A stretch of 64,000 nucleotides of DNA from Heliopora coerulea (taxonomy: Eukaryota > Cnidaria > Anthozoa > Scleralcyonacea > Helioporidae). Below are positions 54,701 through 58,375 of this stretch, piece after piece. The notes under the pieces were generated by a model, which did no database searches, had not been told where the DNA came from, and worked only from the letters and a program-made list of their open reading frames with translations. Where the stretch lies: positions 1,493,501 through 1,557,500 of the forward strand of contig JASJOG010000048.1 in NCBI GenBank assembly GCA_030142905.1, in the 5' to 3' direction. Every line of letters starts with the position of its first letter. Position 1 is the first letter of the stretch. Both the position numbers and the translations under genes were made by a program.

Positions 54701-56029
54701 CCCGTCTGGGGCTCAGAATCGTTTTCTGAGTACAGGGCTTGACGATCATTCATCTCTCTTAAGATATATCCAAGCTTTCACGTTTCTCAAACAAAAAACT
54801 CCAGTGTAATTGTAATTACGATTATAGTAACAACGGCAACGCAGCATTTTGAAAGAGTACTTGCTCATTGACAAATCAATTGGAGTCAAACGGATGCTAT
54901 GGTGAACCGTACAATTAGTGTTGACATAAAATTCATACTAACCTATAATACATATTTTATTATTAACTCTTTCTGGGCACGACTACTCGTCTATAATTCT
55001 ACTCTGGCGAACGCCAGACTATTTCACTCATCAACGAGGGACATCCTGCCAGGGAGTTAATACGATAGATTCGTGTTGAAAACTCTCGATATATCACTGT
55101 TAGATAATTGAGCAAAGGTTTCTATTGAAAACTCTTTAAAATGCGTGCAGTTTTTAATTTAAAGTGACTTATTAAATAAATTCCGAGGATTAATTTGGAA
55201 AATTCCATTAGGAGATCTGCACTTGATGTTATGTTCGAAAACGCACCATTCACAATTACGTTTAAAACGTTTGGAAGCAGTTTAATTAAACCGTTTAAAG
55301 CAAAAAGTATTTCCTGGAAAGCGAGCTTGTTTCCCTTACATATCTTCCATACTTGCCACAGAATTGTGAAACTCTGCGGATGCAATGAGCAAGTATTGCA
55401 ATGGACCTGAATTCAGCCACATTGTCTTTTTTTTTCTGTAATTTTCTTTCAAGTAATTTTAGATAAACAACGTAAAACGTGGTATCAGGAGAGAACTCTT
55501 AGGTTCACACTGGCGTATGCAATAAACTCGTAAGTGCACAATTGCTGCTTCCTATTCACTCACGAATGGTGCAATGGCTCCTGAAGACCTTCATACCTCA
55601 ATCGCATACCCCAGGACGAACATTCGCATGCGGCAATCGTACCGTGTCCATCAGGCCTAACGCCCACCCGCACGCACACACAGAATAATAATGATGATGA
55701 TGATGATGATAACGATGATCACAAATAAATAAATAAATAAATAAGTAGATAAATAAATAGGTAAATGAACAAATAAATGAATAAATAAGGCAAAGGCTAG
55801 CAGTCAGAAATTTTGATACTCTGGAACAGCTTTTGGGTGATAAGAAATCCTGTCCATTATTCAGCCTGCACTTCTAATATCCTCTTTGTTTTAACTAAAA
55901 TTGTCATTTTGTTATAGGAGATTATTAGGAAGTGCAAGTCCGAAAGAGTTCTACGTGTGTTACCAAGATTCTGCTGCTCAAAATGTGGTAGAACTCGCTT
56001 TTAAGTTAGGATTTGGTTCACCTTTATAA
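17308..56029 (+). CDS. INTU: Inturned (CPLANE complex subunit), 19-exon model
   Basis: INTU binds FUZ and WDPCP in the CPLANE complex at the basal body, supporting cilium formation, Rab23 function and planar polarity. Joining the exons listed separately gives about 865 residues (human is about 942). The order matches vertebrate INTU: an N-terminal GDLFYVEPYV segment; a PDZ domain at about residues 125-227 (KIVIAGFTPTG, then EIGDTILSLNGLELNS); HGVMYLSLDV; LRGIFLTLGDLL and HIGYKKFKQELFVLALP (longin-like region); GVRWLDMPSE; HLPTADLQDISLYCRFHC then LVIWREV; LLIVGL-KHSLLCIVLEAG; GNPGPDPYYIDQAK; a Ser-rich linker; LSAGEENTIFHYV; and the C-terminal KYWVKGRLLGS then YVCYQDSAAQ, ending at LGFGSPL. 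Every exon is open and all junction phases agree. Introns of up to 7 kb are full of mobile elements. The first exon is the only weak part. Confidence 0.92.
17656..18188 (+). CDS. INTU: INTU exon 2: N-terminal region and first half of PDZ
   Basis: Acceptor TTTTATTAG precedes 17656 and donor G|GTATGT follows 18188. The frame reads YEKAPWVSEIQDKGDLFYVE, corresponding to the conserved WLD..Q..GELFY segment of INTU, then a Lys-rich linker and IGPYKRDDLESVLGIIP, ending in the PDZ strand KIVIAGFTPTGPAIASHELE. The ATG at 17658 is out of frame and is not the start. Confidence 0.88.
18189..21800. other. INTU: INTU intron 2
   Basis: A 3.6-kb intron between G|GTATGT and TTACCCAAG|G. It holds a 5'-truncated RLE-LINE remnant (19690-20517) and otherwise AT-rich unique-looking sequence. 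Confidence 0.8.
19690..20517 (+). mobile_element. 5'-truncated RLE-type LINE remnant with (TAA)n tail
   Basis: Plus-strand frames spell the C terminus of an R2/NeSL-like LINE protein: a Cys-His knuckle region (MCGLVDETINHITSEC), an in-frame TAA near 19905, then KEYKKWHDWVSNRIHWEVCK and a decayed restriction-like endonuclease (CPNLIVINKAKKQSQIIDFV, where intact relatives have RPD..D). After a further frameshift it ends with ARILQKVLEI. A (TAA)n tract at about 20471-20517 marks the 3' tail. It is a dead insertion in INTU intron 2. Confidence 0.8.
21801..21886 (+). CDS. INTU: INTU exon 3: second half of PDZ
   Basis: Reads GDTILSLNGLELNSHNVNAM then LGAIPGAME, the PDZ segment that in vertebrates reads GD.LVAVN and later L..IPGPM. 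It is bounded by ACCCAAG| and |GTATGG, with phases 1 and 0. Confidence 0.9.
23046..23140. repeat. AT-rich microsatellite (TA)n/(ATT)n
   Basis: Mixed TA and ATT simple repeat in INTU intron 3, directly left of the LINE UTR-like fragment. Confidence 0.9.
23160..23416 (-). repeat. LINE-associated untranslated repeat, copy 1
   Basis: This segment is clearly similar to 43135-43425: both contain GACATT..CAT.TTTCAAGG, CAACTTATCCAGTCAGGAAG and ACTCCCCGATG. It ends in (ATT)n at 23417-23460. Copies of its companion segments lie beside the coding LINE, so it is probably untranslated sequence of the same family. Orientation is inferred from the AAT tail on the minus strand. Confidence 0.6.
23417..23460. 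repeat. (ATT)n tract, poly(AAT) tail on minus strand
   Basis: About 14 ATT units directly precede the 23462-23597 repeat, as expected if they are the AAT tail of that minus-strand element. Confidence 0.85.
23462..23597 (-). repeat. SINE/LINE 3'-end repeat with AAT tail, copy 1
   Basis: Nearly identical to 27201-27338 over about 137 bp (AAAGTCAGCTCATACGAGCC near the left end, AAAGTGAAAAACATCGTGA near the right). Each copy is preceded on the plus strand by an ATT tract, so on the minus strand it ends in an AAT tail. A 20-bp stub of the same sequence lies at 27800-27820. Confidence 0.8.
23598..26822 (-). mobile_element. RLE-type (R2/NeSL-like) LINE, internally deleted
   Basis: A LINE on the minus strand of INTU intron 3, ending in an AAT tail ((ATT)n at 23598-23641). 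Its protein is in pieces. 26822-25626 is a 398-codon N-terminal part with Lys-rich coiled-coil-like sequence (WWERRLKGQLDQLRKDLGRL). 25622-25215 has WKASGPDNLQEFWLKNMTKL and NYRPITLFTN. 25330-24869 has ARVDYKEAYDLVPHSWIIE (RT motif A). Then come KAINSWAVSLLRYSDAVI and 24159-23704, the restriction-like endonuclease (HHRRPDLVAQRKKE, IIADIAVPGD, KREKYKNL). RT motifs B and C are absent: GKDLGEAG is joined almost directly to EGIKLPDGRKI. Stops and frameshifts also occur. It is non-autonomous and dead. Confidence 0.85.
25626..26822 (-). pseudogene. N-terminal part of RLE-LINE protein
   Basis: The longest open piece of the LINE, 398 codons from ATG at 26822 to a stop at 25626. It is rich in Lys, Arg and Glu, with a Trp-containing block (KEPWWERRLKGQLDQLRKDL) typical of the segment ahead of the RT in cnidarian and insect R2/NeSL-like ORFs. 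The stop, just before the RT segment, is premature compared with those elements. Expression is unlikely. Confidence 0.7.
27182..27750 (-). repeat. LINE-family 3' repeat copy 2 and 5'-UTR-like segment
   Basis: 27201-27338 is the second copy of the 23462-23597 repeat. 27340-27750 resembles the segment at 43500-43700 (CCAATTAAGGCAAGC, TAGTCCTTGGGCT, GCCCAGCTGGCA-like). Together they flank the upstream side of the minus-strand LINE and probably represent untranslated LINE sequence or nested SINE copies. Confidence 0.6.
27751..27894. repeat. (ATT)n microsatellite, interrupted
   Basis: Two ATT tracts (27752-27800 and 27820-27890) are separated by a 20-bp stub of the AAAGTCAGCTC repeat, suggesting tail-to-tail insertions of the same family. 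Confidence 0.9.
28458..28652 (+). CDS. INTU: INTU exon 4
   Basis: Begins VTLRIQKCPLVNPQSPDCC (end of PDZ) and ends with FTGIPHGVMYLSLDV then SSEDEHES, matching the vertebrate IMYLTL strand of the first longin-like region. Bounded by TTCATCTAG| and |GTAAGT; both phases 0. Confidence 0.93.
28923..29038 (+). CDS. INTU: INTU exon 5
   Basis: Reads DILFQFPKDSASKKVVSLRG then IFLTLGDLLSSVTGSTAK, nearly matching the vertebrate RGIFLTLCDML block. The acceptor is CACCTTTTCAG| at 28922; an earlier AG at 28901-28902 would shift the frame. Donor AG|GTAAAA. Confidence 0.93.
29498..29587 (+). CDS. INTU: INTU exon 6
   Basis: Reads TSVIMDGKLIHIGYKKFKQE then LFVLALPAN, equivalent to the vertebrate LLLNGKQIHVAYW....LLLIGLPAE. 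Phase 2 on both sides; acceptor TTTTTATAG|, donor AG|GTAAGC. Confidence 0.93.
29698..29866. mobile_element. foldback tRNA-SINE-related insertion with 13-bp TSD
   Basis: The 13-mer CTCAAATAGTATT occurs at 29698-29710 and again at 29854-29866, bracketing an insertion whose core is a near-perfect palindrome (29746-29855: GAGATGAACGATCTTCAAGC and its complement, centred on CCCAGACGGGG). The same sequence family, with a recognisable tRNA-like head, occurs at 54444-54760 and 62861-62958. A 13-bp duplication points to LINE-type target-primed insertion. Confidence 0.8.
30054..30537. mobile_element. hAT-like MITE, about 484 bp
   Basis: Left end CAGTGGCGGATCCACGGG and right end (reverse complement) CGGTGGCGGATCCAGGG are inverted repeats, followed by C/G runs. 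Flanks ATTTCC and ATTTCT are a possible imperfect target duplication. No transposase is present. Confidence 0.7.
31240..31485. repeat. degenerate minisatellite, unit about 21 bp
   Basis: About ten diverged copies of a unit like GGCGAATGCCTCTAGTCAGGC follow one another between INTU exons 6 and 7. Unit length varies from 20 to 22. It is intronic, so the multiple-of-three period is not evidence of coding. Confidence 0.8.
32921..32998 (+). CDS. INTU: INTU exon 7
   Basis: Reads APLAYVNTLMENMSRLLCVM then FESLH, matching the vertebrate VPLPRLRNMI..V.QTL.FMYGSL helix. Phase 2 on both sides; acceptor TATGTTTAG|, donor AG|GTACAA. Confidence 0.92.
33057..33175 (+). pseudogene. INTU: decayed tandem duplicate of INTU exon 7
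   Basis: This stretch repeats the sequence 122 bp upstream (about 32935-33053), which spans most of exon 7 and the start of intron 7: AGTCGG.TTCTTTGTGTGATGTTT, GTACAATTTA and ATTGATAT all recur. In the copy the donor AG|GTACAA has become AGTACAA, so the splice site is lost. It lies in intron 7 and should not be spliced in. Confidence 0.8.
33207..33384 (+). CDS. INTU: INTU exon 8
   Basis: Reads AFCDGCNSLRLEHLFSLIFE then YILGTKSMFWSS and FMNCLEGVRWLDMPSESK, matching the vertebrate DSAFCQ....RLDHFFNLFFQ and LPGVRWLTLP. Acceptor TTTTCTTTAG|, donor AAG|GTAATT. Confidence 0.93.
34735..34803. repeat. GC-rich end of a hAT-like repeat
   Basis: GGTCAGGGGCGGAGATA followed by G- and C-runs resembles the termini of the hAT MITEs in this window. 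I found no matching second end, so only a fragment is claimed. Confidence 0.4.
35768..35864. repeat. short tandem/inverted repeats of AACTGATATTTCCGT
   Basis: The unit ACTGATATTTCCGT occurs three times, and AGTTATAACTGAAAAGTTA forms local inverted repeats, in INTU intron 8. Confidence 0.8.
36364..36414 (+). CDS. INTU: INTU exon 9
   Basis: A 51-bp exon reading VHIDTCLNELEANDFEW, matching the vertebrate KMELDMALSDLEAADFAE. Acceptor TTTTTCAAG|, donor TGG|GTAAAG; phase 0 on both sides. Confidence 0.9.
36468..36863. repeat. foldback MITE, arms of about 190 bp
   Basis: Almost the whole unit is an inverted repeat, from TATAGCTTTGAAGAACGTAT on the left to its diverged complement ending near 36863; the arms meet at about 36660-36668. 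The inner arms (CTATGTATTTCGGCAGACCG and complement) are nearly identical and the outer ones less so. No ORF. Confidence 0.8.
37848..37910 (+). CDS. INTU: INTU exon 10 (63 bp)
   Basis: Reads THEIFTTRRQYLVLGCCLFY then K, matching the vertebrate [21 protein letters not shown]. Acceptor GCTTTTTTTATAG|, donor AAG|GTATCC, phase 0 on both sides. It is easily missed because of its size. Confidence 0.88.
38380..38851. mobile_element. nested MITE with AAGCCCTGGCC ends
   Basis: Ends AAGCCCTGGCCAAACGAATG and (reverse complement) AAGCCCTGGCCAAAGGAATG are inverted repeats flanked by TA on both sides. The interior is rich in GTTGAAC/GTTCAAC-type words. It interrupts TTAA MITE A, so it inserted later. Confidence 0.8.
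38471..38537. repeat. 10-bp minisatellite (ATGATGTTGT)n
   Basis: Nearly seven tandem copies of ATGATGTTGT inside the nested MITE. Confidence 0.95.
38955..39216. mobile_element. piggyBac-type (TTAA) MITE B, adjacent copy
   Basis: Shares the TTAA at 38955-38958 with MITE A, then ACCTGGCTCACACG; the right end GCGTGAACCAGGCT precedes TTAA at 39213-39216. It is the same family as MITE A but more internally deleted. The two copies abut with one shared TTAA. Confidence 0.75.
39603..39728 (+). CDS. INTU: INTU exon 11
   Basis: Reads GILISNHLPTADLQDISLYC then RFHCLFTTSEQQRLSQLVIW and REV, matching the vertebrate [26 protein letters not shown]...IGQLIIWREV. Acceptor TTTTTTCCAG|, donor GAG|GTATGT, phase 0. 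Confidence 0.95.
40310..41776. mobile_element. pogo/Tigger-like non-autonomous element, TA target
   Basis: Left end CAGTGGAACCTGTATATAAC and right end (reverse complement) CAGTACAACCTGTATATAAC are inverted; TA flanks both (40308-40309, 41777-41778). Words such as TATTAAGCGG(C/T)CA recur inside both ends. There is no transposase. A hAT MITE is nested at 41068-41529. About 1.47 kb in INTU intron 11. Confidence 0.82.
41068..41529. mobile_element. hAT MITE with exact 8-bp TSD (nested)
   Basis: The 8-mer CAATTGAT at 41060-41067 is repeated at 41530-41537. Ends CAGTGGTGGCGTCAGG and (reverse complement) CAGGGGCGGCGCCAGG are inverted at 13 of 16. These are the hallmarks of hAT insertion. It sits inside the 40310-41776 element, so it is younger. 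Confidence 0.9.
42555..42644 (+). CDS. INTU: INTU exon 12
   Basis: Reads IFLTRQRKEKHDSSYILSTN then TRSFLLIVGL, 30 codons, matching the vertebrate VFPQHH.....DSS.EVF...GRYFLLVVGL. Acceptor AATTGACAG|, donor CTG|GTAGGT, phase 0. A later possible donor at 42649 gives the wrong phase for exon 13. Confidence 0.85.
42753..42802 (+). CDS. INTU: INTU exon 13 (50 bp)
   Basis: Reads KHSLLCIVLEAGAISQ then a split Arg, matching the vertebrate KHYMLCVLLEAGGCAS. Acceptor TTTTCTTAG|, donor AG|GTAGTC, ending in phase 2 as exon 14 requires. Confidence 0.9.
42890..42991 (+). CDS. INTU: INTU exon 14
   Basis: Reads ANGNPGPDPYYIDQAKNILF then ELHHLDIPSVCEA, matching the vertebrate [21 protein letters not shown]. 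Acceptor ATTCTTTAG|, donor AG|GTAAGT. Confidence 0.93.
43130..43965 (-). mobile_element. LINE-family untranslated fragment, copy 2
   Basis: 43135-43425 matches 23160-23410; 43500-43700 matches 27600-27740; and 43801-43845 (CATCCAAAG..., CTACCCTTGGCTA) matches 26818-26860 just upstream of the LINE frame. The order of these blocks fits the 5' part of the same RLE-LINE family in minus orientation, without coding sequence. Confidence 0.65.
44172..44600. repeat. long (ATTACT)n-type microsatellite
   Basis: More than 400 bp of ATTACT/ATCACT/CTTACT hexamer and trinucleotide repeats. It creates long spurious open frames of Thr-Ile or Leu-Leu repeats on both strands, which are not genes. Confidence 0.95.
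44843..44985 (+). CDS. INTU: INTU exon 15
   Basis: Reads LESATFPPTAVADHCVVSSK then TSATGGDKLNNESRGKFPGS and LENLRNP, corresponding to the vertebrate variable linker. Acceptor CTGTTGTAG|; the donor G|GTTTGA is weak but phase 1 fits exon 16. Confidence 0.8.
45100..45565. repeat. 56-bp minisatellite with flanking degenerate copies
   Basis: AATAACCCA(C/T)(T/C)GGTCAATCT recurs at 45391, 45447 and 45503, a period of exactly 56 bp. Looser copies of CACTGGTCAATCA and ACTGGTTA words extend left to about 45150. Intronic. Confidence 0.85.
46078..46312 (+). CDS. INTU: INTU exon 16
   Basis: Reads LEETDSVHSEPSAGNNAPVS then a Ser/Arg/Gly-rich linker (RRRSSNASEGSKGSIGSGGA) and ends RDLTFNYVN before the split Lys; it matches the linker that precedes the vertebrate IYNTVKLTSG. 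Acceptor TTTGTTAG|, donor AA|GTGAGA. Reading on without splicing would meet TGA at once. Confidence 0.85.
47096..47275. repeat. PLE terminal inverted repeat with two facing hammerheads
   Basis: GCTACTCCGAGTTTCACGCG then GATGCGATCTTCAGGCA at 47161-47197 is followed at once by its reverse complement (47200-47237). Each arm carries a hammerhead core CTGAAGA...GAAAC. The minus-strand version (47158-47199) is well formed: stem I GTTGC/GCAAC, stem II CGC/GCG, stem III ACT-CGG-AGT. The plus version has damaged stems I and III. Confidence 0.75.
47158..47199 (-). ncRNA. minimal hammerhead ribozyme, minus strand
   Basis: Read on the minus strand: GTTGC, CTGAAGA, T-CGC-ATCC-GCG, GAA, ACT-CGG-AGT, A, GCAAC. 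Stem I has five pairs, stem II three to four and stem III three. A replaces U at core position 7, which is a variable position. Activity is not tested. Confidence 0.6.
47288..47352. repeat. (AT)n microsatellite
   Basis: About 32 AT units between the foldback hammerhead unit and the intact PLE copy. Confidence 0.97.
47458..47500 (-). ncRNA. hammerhead-like motif at PLE 3' end, minus strand
   Basis: Core CTGATGA, stem II CGCG-TAC-CGCG and GAAAC are intact; stem I GTTGC/GCGAC pairs fully with one G.U. Stem III ACT-CTG-AGG has G where T (position 16.1) is expected, so cleavage may be reduced in this copy. Confidence 0.6.
47545..49512 (-). CDS. Penelope-like reverse transcriptase with GIY-YIG endonuclease
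   Basis: A complete 655-residue PLE protein that would copy element RNA at a nicked target. Visible in order: a conserved KCRLINPAKSDLGKVSKTIL block at about 140-160; RT motif A FDIIDFYPSISEDLL (about 200); motif B VTMGSFDGAEICELVGLFIL (about 262); motif C IGLYRDDGLCAI (about 292, both Asp present); motif D NHGLKIT; motif E VNYLDITFDLTNG; a Cys cluster CNCKNRDTCPLAGKC (about 522-536) before the nuclease; and GIY-YIG residues YRADV, KSYIGVTANEFKQRYRNH at about 543-572. The C-terminal nuclease position is that of canonical PLEs. The ATG at 49512 opens the frame and no stop or frameshift breaks it, so this copy could be competent. Confidence 0.9.
   Translation of the reverse strand: MPNFGLKSKRNPPPVPELKPFEEDVARMLENIQFRHVNDQFMTSLEKDILKVKSSPNVFIFADKTHNVYETDASTYNKLLTENITKTYKLAQDGTVDSIKGELKTIASDLRIKKRIEPMAQTQSFITLKDYKEDFENHPKCRLINPAKSDLGKVSKTILDKINLELRNQTYTNQWRNSDETIAWFKSISDKDRHTFLSFDIIDFYPSISEDLLDKAISWAKRFTTISDTDIRVIKHARKSLLFNNGQAWTKRNSTTFDVTMGSFDGAEICELVGLFILDSLKARFGDNIGLYRDDGLCAIKTSSGRLADRARKDLISTFANHGLKITALTNQKKVNYLDITFDLTNGTYKPYRKPNDEPLYINRSSNHPPSILRQLPSSINKRINKLSCNEATFNDAAPLYNDALKRSNFVNTDLTYEPNRDNNNSSTRPTRQRNVIWYNPPFSKNVRTSIGRDFLQLIDKHFPPSHKLHQIFNRHTVRVSYSCMDNMKTLIQKHNKHILTQNVKRNQTTMNKQTTCNCKNRDTCPLAGKCLMKSVVYRADVTATDNKEKKSYIGVTANEFKQRYRNHLKSFQHTKYANDTELSKHIWKLKESNRMFNISWSIVKQIAAYKTESKRCNLCLEEKLLLTKGKHNNLLNRRTELFSRCRHVTKHLIN
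49714..50814 (+). pseudogene. C-terminal half of PLE RT/GIY-YIG, truncated
   Basis: Begins exactly at the catalytic GLYRDDGLCAI and continues open through the Cys cluster and GIY-YIG domain to the same stop as the full copy, 366 codons. No start codon or RT motifs A and B, so it cannot make an active RT. The frame happens to be open a little further left (to 49678) but that part is junction sequence. Confidence 0.88.
50859..50901 (+). ncRNA. hammerhead-like motif, sense strand in INTU intron 16
   Basis: Stem I GTTGC (50859-50863) with GCGAC (50897-50901), core CTGATGA (50864-50870), stem II CGCG/CGCG and GAAAC (50884-50888). As in its twin at 47458, position 16.1 is G rather than T. It lies on the transcribed strand of INTU. 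Confidence 0.6.
50926..50957. repeat. (TA)n microsatellite
   Basis: TA tract at the 3' end of the truncated PLE copy. Confidence 0.95.
51211..51249 (+). ncRNA. degenerate hammerhead-like motif
   Basis: AGT, CTGATGA (51214-51220), T-CGC-ATCCGA-GCG, GAAAC, then ACTTAGGT and C as a GTC-type site, with ACT able to pair with the first AGT. Stem I is only three pairs and stem III has a wobble, so it is probably a decayed PLE terminus. Confidence 0.4.
51587..51754. repeat. compound (TA)n-(GGGA)n-(GA)n microsatellite
   Basis: TA units, then about 20 GGGA/GGGAA units, then about 30 GA units. The minus strand gives spurious Leu/Ser/Pro-rich frames. Confidence 0.97.
51778..51892 (+). repeat. dispersed repeat (CCCCAAGTATCAAG family), copy 1
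   Basis: About 80% similar to 63501-63601: both contain AAGCCCCAAGTATCAAG, AATAAACCGTGGTTTCT and AAATGCCGAAAT. It may be terminal sequence of another element; its family is unknown. Confidence 0.7.
53284..53452 (+). CDS. INTU: INTU exon 17
   Basis: Reads LSAGEENTIFHYVTYNTFHG then IIMSPIV, LENFNKACLNIRRHFLNN, matching the vertebrate [26 protein letters not shown]...IKNFHQCCLSIRAVF. Acceptor GTCTTTCAG|, donor AAT|GTAAGT. Confidence 0.95.
53928..54070 (+). CDS. INTU: INTU exon 18
   Basis: Reads STYSENKKSKTQSRFSCTAP then MGVQFNVLDSKRREPSLKYW and VK, matching the vertebrate HGVLFECSP.....PPVMAYWVVG. Acceptor TTTTCTTTAG|, donor GG|GTAAGT. Confidence 0.93.
54315..54440. repeat. (AAC/AAT)n microsatellite
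   Basis: AACAACAATAACAACAACC-type simple repeat next to the SINE-related foldback. Confidence 0.9.
54444..54760. mobile_element. inverted pair of tRNA-derived SINE copies
   Basis: Arms 54446-54532 and 54674-54760 (87 bp each) are near-perfect reverse complements, containing GGTTCGATCCCCGTCTGGG (B-box-like) and ATCGTCAAGCCCTGTACTC. The left, minus-strand copy has a full tRNA-like head. Related copies are at 29698-29866 and 62861-62958. Confidence 0.8.
54493..54564 (-). tRNA. tRNA-Thr-like head of SINE (pseudo-tRNA)
   Basis: The minus strand folds as a cloverleaf: acceptor GTCTCGG with CTGGGGC (three G.U pairs), D stem GCTC/GAGC, anticodon stem TCTCA/TCAGA with one mismatch around loop CTGGTCA (anticodon GGT), and T stem GCGGG/CCCGT around TTCGATC. 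A box and B box sequences are good. Wobble-rich pairing and membership of a repeat family argue for a SINE head rather than a working tRNA gene. Confidence 0.5.
55686..55790. repeat. (GAT)n and (AAAT)n microsatellites
   Basis: A GAT tract at 55692-55715 is followed by an AAATA-type tract to about 55790, in the last INTU intron. Confidence 0.93.
55918..56029 (+). CDS. INTU: INTU exon 19 (C terminus and stop)
   Basis: Reads RLLGSASPKEFYVCYQDSAA then QNVVELAFKLGFGSPL and TAA (56027-56029), matching the vertebrate end [35 protein letters not shown]. Acceptor TTTGTTATAG|. Confidence 0.95.
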
Positions 56030-57649
56030 TTAGTCATAGAAATTGAAAGTTCTGTTGCGGGTATTAGAGAGGGTATAGCAAGCTATATCTTCTTGCTGTA
56101 AATTGTCCTTAAAAACATTCATTGTCTGTATGGTTTAGACCAACGGGACCTTACCCGTTTTCAAATGAAGCGACTAGTTTTCGAGTAAGAGATTCCATTG
56201 TTTGTTTGACCTTTCACTTTATTTTCTACACACTAAACTTGTCTTCTTATCGTGGAACAATAGAAGACTGTGATATCTCTGACTTCTTGGTTATACCTGA
56301 GTCAGTCGTTTAATGTGGTTAATAATATACCTGAAAAAATCACTCGATTGATTGGCTGAAAAAGTCTCTAATTCACACTGAATTACCTTTCCACGGCTCT
56401 GAATTAACTTTTTTGGCCCTGTATTACTTTTTCTTGTATATCACTGGTAGGTAATAGCATTGCTTTTCGTCCTTTCCACTTATACTATTTTCAGTCTTCG
56501 AAAAACTCAGTCGCATGTTCTTTTTTCCCAAATTACACTCGAAACTATACGTAGTATTACTTATACAAATCTTCAAGAAGTTCTATCTAAACCGTCGTAT
56601 GGCCGAAAAAGCCTTCTTTATCATATTTTGTTAATACTATACTGGAAACGTTAACTCTGTAGTATTCAGGAATCTAATGTAACGACCACGCAACGAAACT
56701 ATCACAAGCAGGAAATACGTTTTCCACTAGTCATCATGACATACATTTCAGTGTGTCCATTAATGTTCACTTCCAAGATATAAGTATGACGATGTAATTG
56801 GTCATCCGTACTGTTGTCACGATAACAGAAATTTTTAAATAGAAAACAAATTTCACTTATTTAAAACTACTCGCTTCATGCCTGGAAAAGTAAATTTTTG
56901 TTAGTTGGTGAAGTAAGGTGATAAAAAAAAAACATGAAGGGTTTTTAACCCTATAAGTTTCATTGGTAAGAAAATATGCATTGCTAAGTCAAATATGTAT
57001 TGTTAGATAAATATTGTATTAAATTTTTATATTATATATGTAATATATTTGTAATGAAAGTGTCTAAACAAAATTATATCAAAATATTTTTGTGAATATA
57101 TATCAACGATCCTACGTTTTAATATTTTCAGATGTGTATTTTCCTTATTCTAATTTTATTTTTCAGACATAGGACATTTCCCAGAAAGCTACGCTTCAGA
57201 AGTATTTTAAATATCTGCTGATAATAAATTGGTATGATAATTTAAAAAATTAACACAACGCTTTTAAGTTTACTTTTTATTTGCAACATGTCTCGAGGAA
57301 CTGTTCTCTATCAGGTTCTTCTTACTATGGCAATCGGTGTATGATTGCGCCTGTTTACTATGGAACAAGAAAATGGAGAGTGGAATATAAGAACTTCAAC
57401 ATTTGGCCTACGATTGTAACTAGCTATCGATAAAATTGTCGCCGATGATTTAAATTCTTTCAAGAAATGTAAGTATATATTGTGAATCCTAATAGATGAA
57501 TATCATCCTTCATCCCTTAATGCCCAATGTCTGATGTACTGAACTCGTAGACCAAAAGGGCAAAGAGAGAACACAGAAGTAAGCAAATTTAGGCATTAAA
57601 CGGTTAAATTGCATATCTCGCCAAACATTTTTACCGATTAATAGATCGG
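56030..57649. other. 3' flank of INTU, no further gene seen
   Basis: Presumably holds the INTU 3' UTR; I cannot fix the poly(A) site. AT-rich, with no recognisable coding sequence. Confidence 0.4.
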
Positions 57650-57676
57650 TCGTGTCGAGAGTAATGGGTGCCAGTG

Positions 57677-58045
57677 CAGTGGCGTAACTTGGAATTTTTA
57701 GTGCGGGTGCAAGACTTAAGAATTTCCGATAAATGGGCGTGGTCATGTGGGCGTGGCCACGTAAAAATGCCATATTTAATAACTAACCTACATTACAATA
57801 AATCATATCTACTCATTCTTACATACACTAATACACAAATTCATCTTAATTTGTCCTATATTACGTCTTTCCGAATTAAGATCATGATTAAGAATTAAGA
57901 TCATGACAGGAATTTCGCGATATAATTATCTCAACAGCTAACACCCAAATTTCCGACAGAGGACTACAATTTTCCGACAGATGACCATACTGGTGTCGTG
58001 TGGGGGGGCGACCGCCCCCCTGCCCTCCCTATAGTTACGCCACTG
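57677..58045. mobile_element. hAT MITE with exact 8-bp TSD
   Basis: TGCCAGTG at 57669-57676 is repeated at 58046-58053. Ends CAGTGGCGTAACTTGG and (reverse complement) CAGTGGCGTAACTATAGG are inverted repeats. G/C runs lie near the right end. 369 bp, no ORF. Confidence 0.92.
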
Positions 58046-58083
58046 TGCCAGTGTAGGTAGTCGAGGATAACAAGATGCGATAA

Positions 58084-58164
58084 CTTTGGGCGAAGCAACC
58101 ACCTGAAATATACGAAAAGAAACTTATATTTCAGGTAGTTGCTTCACCCAAAGTTATCGCATCG
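58084..58164. repeat. strong hairpin (ATGCGATAACTTTGGGC arms)
   Basis: Arms of about 36 bp (58074-58110 and 58127-58164) are reverse complements with two or three mismatches. A 14-mer, TCGTGTCGAGAGTA, flanks the whole segment at 57650-57663 and 58162-58175, so the hairpin and the hAT MITE may lie within one older insertion. Confidence 0.75.
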
Positions 58165-58375
58165 TGTCGAGAGTATTTAAACAAGCTTTAGCATATCTTT
58201 ATCAGACTAATATTTCCCGAGATATCGCATCTTAAACATGCCGAAGACGTCTTTTTTCGCCATGTTAAAAAATCATGACTGGGCAAAAAAGGTTTAATGC
58301 AGTGTGACGTCAAATCGAGAACGGATGTCGTTCAGATGTGGCTTGGAATAGCGAAATTGTGGCTACAGTACAAGT

